DNA of 64,000 bases from an uncultured Aquimarina sp. (GCA_947502885.1 CANNBP010000001.1:806001-870000), one strand, 5' to 3'; numbered from the stretch's first letter, positions 44,204 through 52,220 are shown. Notes: a model not told the origin generated them from the letters alone. Program-made: numbers and translations.

Positions 44204-47200
44204 CACTCGTACTTCTTCTCCAAGTTTGTTTAATTGATTAAAATAAGCTTGTTTAAGCCATATTTCTTTATCTCCAATGGCAATAAACCTATATTTAGCT
44301 CTTGTTATAGCAACATTTAATAAATTCGGTTTTTTCGAAGCCCAATTTGCCGCTCCTTTAGTTGTTTCGTCTAGTCCTAAACATAAAATCACACCTTCAG
44401 CTTGTTTTCCTTGAAAAGTGTGAACTGTTCCTATATGGCTTTTTAGCCATTCTCCCATTTCACTACTATTTATTTCTTTATATTTCTTAACTTCATTTAT
44501 AAGATGCTTAAAAAGAAAAGCATTAAGTGAATAACTTATTTGACTAAAAGGAGTGATGACAAAAACATCAGGTAAAGTTTTAGAAAAATTAATTTCATCA
44601 ATTAAAATGTCTTTAATTATTTCAGCTTGTTCTTGTACAAAGTGTCTTCCTTCAACTTTTCCTCTACTATGAATAAATGATGTATTGAAATTAATATTAA
44701 TATTTTTTGGATTTAAAGTAGAACAATACATAGTGTTGTCATAGGCAATATTGTTTGAAATTTCAAACATAGGATTAATGCATCTTCTGTGAACCCTTAA
44801 AGGTATTCCAATCCATTCTTCTTTGCTATTTATTGTTAAATATGAGCCTAACGAATTAATTCTGTCAGCCATTGATTGTACAGACAGTTCTGAACTTATA
44901 TTGTCTTTATCTAAATCAAAATAATTACTAATGTTATCAGTGATCGAATTAGGAATAGTTACAACTGGTTCTATTTGAAATGGGTCACCAACTACACCAA
45001 CTCTTTTGGAACGCCATATTGAACCTGCTGCAGCTTGAGGAATTGCTTGCCCTGCTTCATCAATAAATAACCAAGGGATATCTTCTTTGTCTAAACCCTT
45101 AAACATTGTCTGTATTGACGCAAATGTGGAAGAAATTACAGGGATTACAAGAAAAAATGTATTCCACATTCCTTTTATTTCTTTTTTAGAAGGATTAGAG
45201 TCTCCTTTTAAATATTCGAAAAATCCAGCAAGTGTTGTTGAAATTCTACTTGAAGTAGCATTAGCTGTTAAAATAAATATTTCATTTAATTTCAAAGAGA
45301 TGATAAACAATTCGGATTGTAATTTCTTTAAGTTTCCCGAATACCAAGGACAAGATTCTTGAGAATTTTTAGATTCTATATTTTTCCAATAGTTAGTGTC
45401 TGCATAGTTTTTCTTTAATTCTGTTCTTGCTTTTTCAGTATGGGTAGTTAATTCATCTAATTGATTAGTTAAAATATTTTTTTCAGCTTCTTCTTTCTTA
45501 AGTAAAGATTCTAAACGATAAAACTCAGTTTCATTTTTTGATAAAATAGATTTTTCAATATTTAATTTCTCCGAAATTTGGTTATATCCATTAAGTGCAG
45601 TTTGTAAAGCTGTTTTATAAGTATTTCGTTTGTTTTTATTAAGCCAATAAGAGAAAAAACTAGGTTTACTACTCTTAATTATAGACAACTCTTTAATAGT
45701 CTCTTTTTTGTCATTACTAAGACTGAATACTTTTTCTTTTTGAAAATGATAATTATTTTTTGAATTATCATATTTTTTTTTGGTTTGTTCTAAATTTTGA
45801 TTTGTTTCAAAAAGTTTTTTTTGACTGTATACCAAGGATTCATAATCTTTCTTAAAAGTTTCTAATCGTTTCTTTTCTGCTGAAACTTCTTTTAACTTAT
45901 TTTTAAATAATGTCTTTACAGATTCCCATTCAGAGTTATCAAATATTTTATCTTCTTTTAAAGTGTTTTGTAAATCTTTAAAATCTTTATTGAACCACAA
46001 GCTATTCACTAGTGAGTTTCTATTTTGTTTGTTACCTAAAACCGCAGATACAATTCCCCAATTTCGTTTATTAATACAGTTCTCAGCAACATTTCTAAAA
46101 TATGATATTTCCGAGCTGTATTGTTTCGAAACTTCTTCTTTTAAGGGTAATTCTTTAGAAATATTTTCTACGGCTCCATTGTTTGAAGAAGCAATAACAA
46201 TTCCGGCATTTGCTATTGGTTCTATGGGAGAGTATAGCCAAGGAGAATAATTTTCATTAATTTCTAATGAACCAACTTTTTTAAATGCATCGGAGGGATT
46301 TTTGATTTTGACTAGTTCTTTTGCTCTTTTTACAATTATTGGAGCGATAACATCTCTAAGTAAAGTTGTTTTTCCTGTACCAGGAGGTCCATTAACTGAA
46401 AACATGCCTTCTTGATTGCTTTCTGCTAGATTATTAAAAATATTATTTACAGCAAATTGTTGCATTAAACTTAAAGTATAATCAGAAGGCCAACATCCAT
46501 CAGGATAATTAGAAGGAGACAAGTTTGCTTTTAACTTTTCTATATTTTTAGAAACATCTATTCTACTTGATTGCTTATTTAAGCTACCATCCAAGTATTG
46601 TTGAAATGCTTTAGGAACTGATTCTTTATCATAAACCGAAATTATTTTCTCTAAATCTTCTATATAGAAACTGTTAAGAATATCAGCAGTAGATTTAGTT
46701 TCTTTTTTGCTTTTGAATTTTTCAATTCTTTTTACATAGATTTCTTTTGTTGGTCTTACACTCCAATTACTTAGTAATTCAATTTTATCTTGAAATTTCA
46801 AAAGTTGTAATTGATTAGTTACGGTTGAAATTTTAATTATTTCATTTGCTGAATTAGTAATCGTTTTTTTAAAATTTAATTCAAGATATTCAAGTAAATT
46901 ATCCTTTATATTTTCAAAAGCAAGTTTCCAATTGTCGTTTTTTATTTTGTTATTTTCTAATTGGTTTAAAGCCCAAGGTAGAGTAGATATTCCAAAGGAG
47001 TCATTAATGTATTTACCTTCAATATCTAATTTTATTGAAGCAAAACAAATTTTTGAATTTCTGAAATTTTCATCTTTTTTAGTATTCTTAAAATGTTCTT
47101 TCACAAACTCATTTGCAATAGAAGAGTCAAATACCCCTAAATAAATTGTGTATTCAATAGTTTTATTCTGGTCTTTGGGTTTTAAGGGGATTTTCCAAGG

Positions 47201-47311
47201 TTCATTCTCACTAAGTAATTCTACATTTTTTTCAACGGCTTTTGGGGTCGAAGCAGGGCTAAAATGTTCTAGCTTATGCCAGCAAGACAATAGTTTTTTA
47301 TGGTTACTCAT
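44183..47311 (-). CDS. SF1 DNA2/NAM7-like helicase with central coiled coil
   Basis: A 1042-aa protein, started at MSNHKKLLSCWHKLEHFSPA because the first 28 codons of the longer frame are attC sequence. Walker A is FSVNGPPGTGKTTLLRDVI (about residue 305). A long coiled coil (about 470-640) interrupts the first RecA domain. Walker B is WLFIDEAGQAIPQAA, followed by GVVGDPFQIEPVV; motifs V-VI are VHTFQGKQAEGVIL and NLLNVAITRAKYRF. An ATP-driven helicase or translocase acting on nucleic acid. Similar large helicases occur in defence islands; the next gene is a nuclease but in a separate cassette. Confidence 0.92.
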   Translation of the reverse strand: MSNHKKLLSCWHKLEHFSPASTPKAVEKNVELLSENEPWKIPLKPKDQNKTIEYTIYLGVFDSSIANEFVKEHFKNTKKDENFRNSKICFASIKLDIEGKYINDSFGISTLPWALNQLENNKIKNDNWKLAFENIKDNLLEYLELNFKKTITNSANEIIKISTVTNQLQLLKFQDKIELLSNWSVRPTKEIYVKRIEKFKSKKETKSTADILNSFYIEDLEKIISVYDKESVPKAFQQYLDGSLNKQSSRIDVSKNIEKLKANLSPSNYPDGCWPSDYTLSLMQQFAVNNIFNNLAESNQEGMFSVNGPPGTGKTTLLRDVIAPIIVKRAKELVKIKNPSDAFKKVGSLEINENYSPWLYSPIEPIANAGIVIASSNNGAVENISKELPLKEEVSKQYSSEISYFRNVAENCINKRNWGIVSAVLGNKQNRNSLVNSLWFNKDFKDLQNTLKEDKIFDNSEWESVKTLFKNKLKEVSAEKKRLETFKKDYESLVYSQKKLFETNQNLEQTKKKYDNSKNNYHFQKEKVFSLSNDKKETIKELSIIKSSKPSFFSYWLNKNKRNTYKTALQTALNGYNQISEKLNIEKSILSKNETEFYRLESLLKKEEAEKNILTNQLDELTTHTEKARTELKKNYADTNYWKNIESKNSQESCPWYSGNLKKLQSELFIISLKLNEIFILTANATSSRISTTLAGFFEYLKGDSNPSKKEIKGMWNTFFLVIPVISSTFASIQTMFKGLDKEDIPWLFIDEAGQAIPQAAAGSIWRSKRVGVVGDPFQIEPVVTIPNSITDNISNYFDLDKDNISSELSVQSMADRINSLGSYLTINSKEEWIGIPLRVHRRCINPMFEISNNIAYDNTMYCSTLNPKNININFNTSFIHSRGKVEGRHFVQEQAEIIKDILIDEINFSKTLPDVFVITPFSQISYSLNAFLFKHLINEVKKYKEINSSEMGEWLKSHIGTVHTFQGKQAEGVILCLGLDETTKGAANWASKKPNLLNVAITRAKYRFIAIGDKEIWLKQAYFNQLNKLGEEVRVRNNGYK

Positions 47312-47342
47312 TTCTTCGTATTTCGATTGTCTTTTGTATGAT

Positions 47343-47394
47343 ACACAACATTTTGGCCAAACTGCATTAAAACGCAGTTTAGATTTTGTTAGCA
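47343..47394 (-). repeat. Very short attC-like site
   Basis: 52 bp. Minus strand: GTGCTAAC, arm AAACTGC, loop GTTTTAAT, arm GCAGTTT (exact inverted repeat), GTTGTGTAT. The R'' GTGCTAAC matches the start of the DUF2200 cassette (ATTAGCAT). Confidence 0.83.
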
Positions 47395-47401
47395 CTCATT
47401 T

Positions 47402-47779
47402 CTACTTTTTTTCTTCACGTAAAATTTTCTCCATTTTACGACCTTTTGCCAATTCATCAATCAGCTTTTCCATACGTCTACATTGTCTATACAACTCAAA
47501 CTCCTCCTCTATTTCTTCTATTCGATAACCACAAACGACTCCTTTGATCAAGTGTGCGTTTGGGTTTATTTTAGCTTTTTCAAAAAATGTTCTAAAAGTC
47601 GCTTTTTCATCAATAAGTGCTTGTAAAGCATCTTGATCAAAACCAGTAAACCATTTAATTACTTGGTTGAGTTCTTCTTTTGTTCTACCATTTTTCTCTA
47701 ATCTATTAAGGTAAAGTGGATAAATAGTTGCAAATATCATGTTGGCTACCTTTTCATTTTTTTCGGCTGTAACTTTCAT
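47402..47779 (-). CDS. DUF2200 family protein
   Basis: A 125-aa protein that fits DUF2200 over its length: NEKVANMIFATIYPLYLNRLEKNGRTKEEL, IKWFTGFDQDALQ, FEKAKINPNAHLIKGVVCGYRIEEI, and a basic C-terminal coiled stretch (RRMEKLIDELAKGRKMEKIL). Soluble and helical; function unknown. Single gene of a 430-bp cassette between two very short attC-like sites. Confidence 0.93.
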   Translation of the reverse strand: MKVTAEKNEKVANMIFATIYPLYLNRLEKNGRTKEELNQVIKWFTGFDQDALQALIDEKATFRTFFEKAKINPNAHLIKGVVCGYRIEEIEEEFELYRQCRRMEKLIDELAKGRKMEKILREEKK

Positions 47780-47796
47780 TTTTATTTGATTTGATT

Positions 47797-47850
47797 ATGC
47801 TAATGTTTTACGTAAATACCTGTATTAATGACACTTACAGTTTGTTAGCA
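47797..47850 (-). repeat. Very short attC-like site overlapping a stop codon
   Basis: Minus strand: AATGCTAAC (the last codons of the upstream gene), short arms around CTGTAAGTGTCATTAATACAG, then ATTAGCAT, where GTTAGCAT is expected. Confidence 0.72.
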
Positions 47851-48728
47851 TTCGATATTATTCTATCTACTATCTCTTTATTTAAACCTAATTCTCCTCT
47901 CCATCCAGAAATAGGAAACTCAACATCAGCTCTTGCTGGGGAGTTTTTATGGATATCTAATTCCCATTCAAACTTTTGCTCATAAGTAATAAATGAATTC
48001 ATAATACTATAACTCAAATCATATTTGTTCCTAAGTATTCCTAGTTCTGCTAAGCACTTTACAATCCAAGTACGAGAAGTAGCGCTACTTCCGGGTAAGC
48101 ATTTTTCTTTAGATAATCTCTTTATTAAAGCTGATGGAGTTTCATCTTTTGATGCCTTCTCTATGATATCAATTACATTCAAAAATGATTCTTTCTCCTT
48201 ACCAGTTGCTTTAGGTTCATTAAATTTAAGTATTTCCTCTAAATCTAAAAGTATTTCAGTATATCCACCTAATCTACAGTATCCTATATAAAGATCATAC
48301 AGATTTTCATTATCATTTTGACAAATTGTTTCATTAATACCACATACTTTACAAATACCCTCCGTTTGATATTCTTCTTTTACAAATTGTTGAAAACTGT
48401 GTTGGGGCATATTTTTAGAGAAATAGTAACTAAAAATGGGTTGTACACCTCTATTAAACCCAGAACCAACTGCTTTGATAAATAAATTAGAAACAACAGC
48501 CTCGAGTGCACTATTTTCAGAGATTTTTTTTAATCGTGGAATAACATCATTATGTGAATAATCTTTTATGTTATTCAGTTCAAATTTACTTTTAGCAAGT
48601 ATTTCTTTTTGCCTTTCTGTTAAGCTATCAGGAATCTTATACTTCTTAACCTCTTTTTCAAAATCATATTCAGAATTTTGGTGCTTATAAATTTTCGATA
48701 ATACTTTTATTAAATCTTTATTCAGCAT
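47835..48728 (-). CDS. Hypothetical protein with possible zinc site
   Basis: A 297-aa soluble protein, mainly helical. Residues 123-134 hold GICKVCGINETICQ (CxxC plus another Cys), and Cys residues recur at GYCRLGG and EKCLPGSSATSRTW, so a structural zinc is possible. No family recognised. Its last codons encode Asn-Ala-Asn through AATGCTAAC, which is the exact reverse complement of the first nine bases of the cassette (GTTAGCATT). Confidence 0.72.
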   Translation of the reverse strand: MLNKDLIKVLSKIYKHQNSEYDFEKEVKKYKIPDSLTERQKEILAKSKFELNNIKDYSHNDVIPRLKKISENSALEAVVSNLFIKAVGSGFNRGVQPIFSYYFSKNMPQHSFQQFVKEEYQTEGICKVCGINETICQNDNENLYDLYIGYCRLGGYTEILLDLEEILKFNEPKATGKEKESFLNVIDIIEKASKDETPSALIKRLSKEKCLPGSSATSRTWIVKCLAELGILRNKYDLSYSIMNSFITYEQKFEWELDIHKNSPARADVEFPISGWRGELGLNKEIVDRIISNANKL

Positions 48729-48752
48729 AGTTTCACTACTCCTCAGATTAAT

Positions 48753-48957
48753 GCTAACAATAACTTTATATTTTGTTTGGTGAAAATCGTTTACGAAGCG
48801 ATAACAAAGACAGACTACTTGCCAAATTGAATATACAGAGTATTGTGTGCTTTAGGTTTTTTAATTTAATTTTCTCCAAATTAAAAAAATAAAAGGACAG
48901 TAGTTCTGTTTCGGTAACATTTTTAAACCTCTATTACTTATACACCGTGCTGTGCGT
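48753..48957 (-). repeat. Long attC-like site, family B
   Basis: Plus strand: GCTAAC at the high-order core, TTACGAAGCGATAACAAAGA, CTTGCCAAATTGAATATACA, GGTTTTTTAATTTAATTTTC, then CCGTGCTGTGCG. Matches 41050-41215. The left core is degenerate (GCACAGCAC instead of GCACAAC). Confidence 0.7.
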
Positions 48958-48965
48958 TCACTTTT

Positions 48966-49694
48966 TTATGAATAGTGGTTTATACAAATTACTCTTTCTT
49001 TATCTTCATCGAATACTAAATAACTATCATTTCCATCTGTAAAGAATTCGTATCCTATTACAAATCCGATTTTAGCATATTTATCAATTTTAATTGTCTT
49101 TGGAAATATATACTCTTTATTAATTTCAATATCACCAAATCCTGTAGAATTATCTTTGTCCTTGATTTCATAGATAATAGAGCTTTTATCTGGTTTTCCC
49201 CAACCATCTATTATATGGCGAAATTCTCCAAACCTTTTGGTTAATTCAAAATTTAGCTTGTTAATCGAGAATTCATAAAACGTTTGCAAATAATAATCTA
49301 CATCAAAATCGTCATTAGATTGTATGTTCAAATTTTGCTTTTGATTACTAACATAGTCATCTGTTTGAGTTTTTGTGTCTAAATAGGCTCTTCCATTTTT
49401 ATCAAAGTCCTTTTGTAGTTTATCTATTATTTTTTTTGCTTGTTCATACCCCTTGTAAAGCTTAATATCTCCATTAAATTGATATTTGTTCCCTCTAAGT
49501 TCAAACAGCGTATAGTCTAATGTGTTGTTTTCGGTTTTATGATTTTCGTCCATCCATATTCCGTTAGAAGATATAAAATGGAATATTTTATTCGGATATG
49601 CTTCAAGGGTCAAACTACATAAAGGATAAAATATTCCTTTTAAAGTTTCGTCTGTAAAAATCTTATCAAACTTTGGATATAATTCTATATTCAT
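48966..49694 (-). CDS. Hypothetical protein
   Basis: A 242-aa acidic soluble protein: MNIELYPKFDKIFTDETLKG, GIFYPLCSLTLEAYPNKIFHF, GDIKLYKGYEQAKKIIDKLQ, and a beta-rich end (YAKIGFVIGYEFFTDGNDSYLVF). It resembles the size and composition of bacterial proteins that accompany toxin/immunity loci, but I recognise no family. Single gene of a cassette starting GTTGTGTGGC. Confidence 0.68.
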   Translation of the reverse strand: MNIELYPKFDKIFTDETLKGIFYPLCSLTLEAYPNKIFHFISSNGIWMDENHKTENNTLDYTLFELRGNKYQFNGDIKLYKGYEQAKKIIDKLQKDFDKNGRAYLDTKTQTDDYVSNQKQNLNIQSNDDFDVDYYLQTFYEFSINKLNFELTKRFGEFRHIIDGWGKPDKSSIIYEIKDKDNSTGFGDIEINKEYIFPKTIKIDKYAKIGFVIGYEFFTDGNDSYLVFDEDKERVICINHYS

Positions 49695-49711
49695 AATTTA
49701 TCTTAAATGCC

Positions 49712-49878
49712 ACACAACGTTAAATATATGTATCGTACCTGAGCAAAATATCATTGTGCCATCGACGAATGTGTTCTGATTTTATAATTTTTTCTCTAAA
49801 ATCTATGCGCCATAGTAAATATACAAGAACCATTCTATTCATCCCTTAACTGCTAAGATCACATATATATAGTTGTAA
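49712..49878 (-). repeat. Long attC-like site, family D, inverted copy
   Basis: Minus strand: TTTTACAACTATATATATGTG-ATCTTAGCAGTTAAGGGATG ... ATGGTTCTTGTATATTTAC ... ATATTTAACGTTGTGTGG. Same family as 20112-20284 and 22842-23010, which are on the plus strand. Confidence 0.8.
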
Positions 49879-49890
49879 AATGTTTTTTTA

Positions 49891-50484
49891 TTAGTCAACA
49901 CCCAAATCATTTGTTATTGAGTGCTTTAATTGAATTTCGCTTATTGGGATTCCTATGTTTGCACTAATTATTCCCGAAATAATTCTTTCAACCTCATATT
50001 TGTTTGTGATTTTATGAATGTCAATAGTGTTTTCAAAATTAAGTGATATTATCCAATCAATTAACTGCCTAATTGTTCCCTTCGTTACAGGAGTATTTCT
50101 TTTAATAGTCTTTATTCCGAAAATTTTCACATGTGAGTCAAGATTCGGATTAAAGTCAAGAGCAACTAATTTAGGTAGTTTAAGTCCTATTTCGGCTTCT
50201 AACTTATTCCAATTGGTTTTTAATTTAGATTGATTGAGCAAATTTGATATTTTACTATTTGGTTTTATTTCTACATGAGCTAAATCCAAATTTTGAAATA
50301 CTTGTCTGACACGGTAAAAAATGATTTGAGTCAAACATTTGTCAGTTGGAGTAACCGAAATCATATCAAAAACCTTATCCGCAAAATCTTGAACAGTGCA
50401 AATTTGCTCACATTCGGCATCCGGAATCCTAATTCCAAATTTGTCCTCAATAGACATTACTAATTCTACTGAATCTAATCCCAT
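49891..50484 (-). CDS. Acyl-carrier-like protein, apparently permuted
   Basis: A 197-aa protein. It begins MGLDSVELVMSIEDKFGIRI, which is the phosphopantetheine-attachment motif (Asp-Ser at 4-5) and helix II of an acyl carrier domain, without helix I before it. The C-terminus GIPISEIQLKHSITNDLGVD looks like the helix I-loop part that normally precedes the serine motif. The 100 residues between are unknown. I have seen this start in other Bacteroidota proteins, so it is probably natural rather than truncated. Carrier function requires a phosphopantetheinyl transferase not seen here. Confidence 0.72.
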   Translation of the reverse strand: MGLDSVELVMSIEDKFGIRIPDAECEQICTVQDFADKVFDMISVTPTDKCLTQIIFYRVRQVFQNLDLAHVEIKPNSKISNLLNQSKLKTNWNKLEAEIGLKLPKLVALDFNPNLDSHVKIFGIKTIKRNTPVTKGTIRQLIDWIISLNFENTIDIHKITNKYEVERIISGIISANIGIPISEIQLKHSITNDLGVD

Positions 50485-50591
50485 TTTCTATTTTTATTAA
50501 TTTCCATAAGGGTATTGTGTCTTATTAAAACACAAGAGCCTTTAGATTCATTACTTTACTATTATGAGCATATATATATTATTCCAATTTA

Positions 50592-51140
50592 CTAGAGTTT
50601 TTGTAAAATTTTAGTTGCTCTTTTCTTAAAATCATTAGAATTCTTATCCAATTGATCTTCTATTACTTCTTTCAATTCAACTTTTAAATCAGCATATTTT
50701 TCAGTCAAATTATATAAAGCAAACAATGAATAATTTTTTGTAGAAACTATTATTTTAGGATCTAGTAACCAATTAAACATTAAAGTTACCGCTTCGCCTT
50801 CTATCTCTTGAGGTATTTCGACCAAATAAAATATTTTCGCTATTGTTCTTTCGAAATTTGGAATCTTTATTTTATCCCTACTATCAAATATTTGATTTAC
50901 TACAGGAAAAACCCTCTTCGAATCTAATTCACATAGAGAACCAACAATCCATGAAAATTTCATCGCAGTTTTATAATCTCGGTAAAGAATATCAACTAAA
51001 TCAGTAAGTAGAATATTATGATTGACTATATATTCAATCCACTTTTTCCTTTCTGCTCCTGAACTATCTGCTAAAAAACTAATTAACTCGTGCTTTAGTT
51101 TATCAGTTAATAATTGTTGTCTCATACTTTGAAAAAACAA
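50592..51140 (-). CDS. HEAT-like helical protein
   Basis: A 182-aa protein of helix pairs: LKHELISFLADSSGAERKKW, NILLTDLVDILYRDYKTAMK, KRVFPVVNQIFDSRDKIKIP, EAVTLMFNWLLDPKIIVSTK and DLKVELKEVIEDQLDKNSND. The repeat spacing of about 35 residues fits HEAT repeats. No signal peptide or catalytic motif. A start at the ATG five codons in (MRQQLLTDKL) is equally possible. Function unknown. Confidence 0.68.
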   Translation of the reverse strand: MFFQSMRQQLLTDKLKHELISFLADSSGAERKKWIEYIVNHNILLTDLVDILYRDYKTAMKFSWIVGSLCELDSKRVFPVVNQIFDSRDKIKIPNFERTIAKIFYLVEIPQEIEGEAVTLMFNWLLDPKIIVSTKNYSLFALYNLTEKYADLKVELKEVIEDQLDKNSNDFKKRATKILQKL

Positions 51141-51475
51141 GTTTGGTTTTAATTCACATTAAAAAACATTTAAAGTTAGTAATATTCTCTTGCATAATCT
51201 TTCCTTTTTAACATTCGTGGATTACCTCTTCAATTTTTTAAAATCTTAGCATATTCTAAGGCTCAAGGAATGTGTAGATAAAGAGTGTTTTTTGTATGAA
51301 ACGAAACGTGTAAAAAGACGTTAACCTTTCGTTTTAATACAAAGCCAAATTTTATAGTTTCTAACTTCGTAAATAAACACAGAACTTTCTATTCAACCCA
51401 CCCCCCTATGCTTTCTTGTACATTATTAGCAGTGGTTTTTTCTTCTATTTCTAGGTTCTCAATAGTCTTATATAT
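51141..51475 (-). other. Gene-less stretch with a degraded family C site
   Basis: 335 nt without a gene. The part from about 51300 to 51425 (AAAGACGTTAACC, AAAGCCAAATTTTATAG, CCCCCTATGCTTTCTTGTAC) matches family C elements at 32.9 and 36.5 kb but has lost one arm of its hairpin. It marks the right edge of the cassette region. The rest shows nothing recognisable. Confidence 0.6.
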
Positions 51476-51991
51476 TTATATTTTTTTTGAGAAAACTATG
51501 TTTTGGTAACCTTGTCCATTGACCATAAAATTTAATTCGCCAACGTTTTTAAATTCATTTCTTTCATAGAATCTAATAGCTCTATTGTTTTTTACGTAAA
51601 CGTTGAGCCACATAGTATCTAATTGCATTTTTTTGGCTTGCTCTTCAACAAAATCTAGTAATTGTTGTCCAATCTTTAAGGGGATAAAATCATTTAAAAT
51701 GAAAATTCGTTCTAATTGACAACTGTTTTGTGATGTAATATTTTTGTTTGACGCATTTACTACTAATTTTGCATAACCGACCGGTAAATCATCTACATAA
51801 ATAATATAGAAAAATTGCTTAGGGTTGCTTATATTCTGTTTCGTTATAGAAATAGAAAAATTCTCGTTAAGGTATTTTAATACATCGTTTTTATCTTCGA
51901 TATAATGACCGTGAGATTCAGACCATGTTAGTCGACCTAGAAGTGCTAAAACCTCTGTATCTGCTTTTGTAACTATTCTTATTTTAATCAT
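51476..51991 (-). CDS. GNAT family N-acetyltransferase
   Basis: A 171-aa full-length GNAT: IRIVTKADTEVLALLGRLTW, PVGYAKLVVN, then CQLERIFILNDFIPLKIGQQLLDFV (acetyl-CoA loop, with unusual I-P-L-K-I-G-Q) and MWLNVYVKNNRAIRFYERNEFKNVG. It resembles the group that includes spermidine acetyltransferase PaiA-type enzymes, but this is not certain. Start overlaps the end of the following small membrane gene by 8 nt, so the two are co-transcribed. Confidence 0.92.
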   Translation of the reverse strand: MIKIRIVTKADTEVLALLGRLTWSESHGHYIEDKNDVLKYLNENFSISITKQNISNPKQFFYIIYVDDLPVGYAKLVVNASNKNITSQNSCQLERIFILNDFIPLKIGQQLLDFVEEQAKKMQLDTMWLNVYVKNNRAIRFYERNEFKNVGELNFMVNGQGYQNIVFSKKI

Positions 51992-52220
51992 TACTATTCT
52001 TATTTATTCGTAATCTTCTTATATGATAACCATGAAGCAATACGGCAATTGTGCAGCCTACAATTATTGGTGTAGCACTAATTAATGCACCATATAAAAT
52101 GTAACCTGTATTTGCGATTAATGATATTAAACGTAGTTTATACTCGCCTTTGGTAGACATAGAGTATAGATTGATTACTAAGGCTATATATCCAATACAA
52201 TCAATTAAAAATGGGCTCAT
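51984..52220 (-). CDS. Small YgjV/SemiSWEET-like membrane protein
   Basis: A 78-aa protein with three hydrophobic helices: FLIDCIGYIALVINLYSMS, LRLISLIANTGYILYGALI and PIIVGCTIAVLLHGYHIRRL. The helix pattern and the N-terminal IGYIALVxNLxSM resemble the YgjV group and the three-helix SemiSWEET transporters, which work as dimers. Transport function is inference. Divergent from the Lrp gene with about 165 nt between. Confidence 0.72.
   Translation of the reverse strand: MSPFLIDCIGYIALVINLYSMSTKGEYKLRLISLIANTGYILYGALISATPIIVGCTIAVLLHGYHIRRLRINKNSND

Noticed and set aside
47312..47395. 28-residue N-terminal extension of the helicase frame
   Set aside because: The bases are a complete attC-like site with exact inverted arms; the real protein starts at the next ATG with a family-like N-terminus. 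The same reasoning removed extensions at 12040-12123, 24563-24625 and 39100-39198.
9599..51425. Composite transposon, genomic island of phage origin or ICE
   Set aside because: No transposase, integrase, relaxase, terminase or capsid gene and no tRNA attachment site is present; palindromes separate single genes instead of bounding the whole region.
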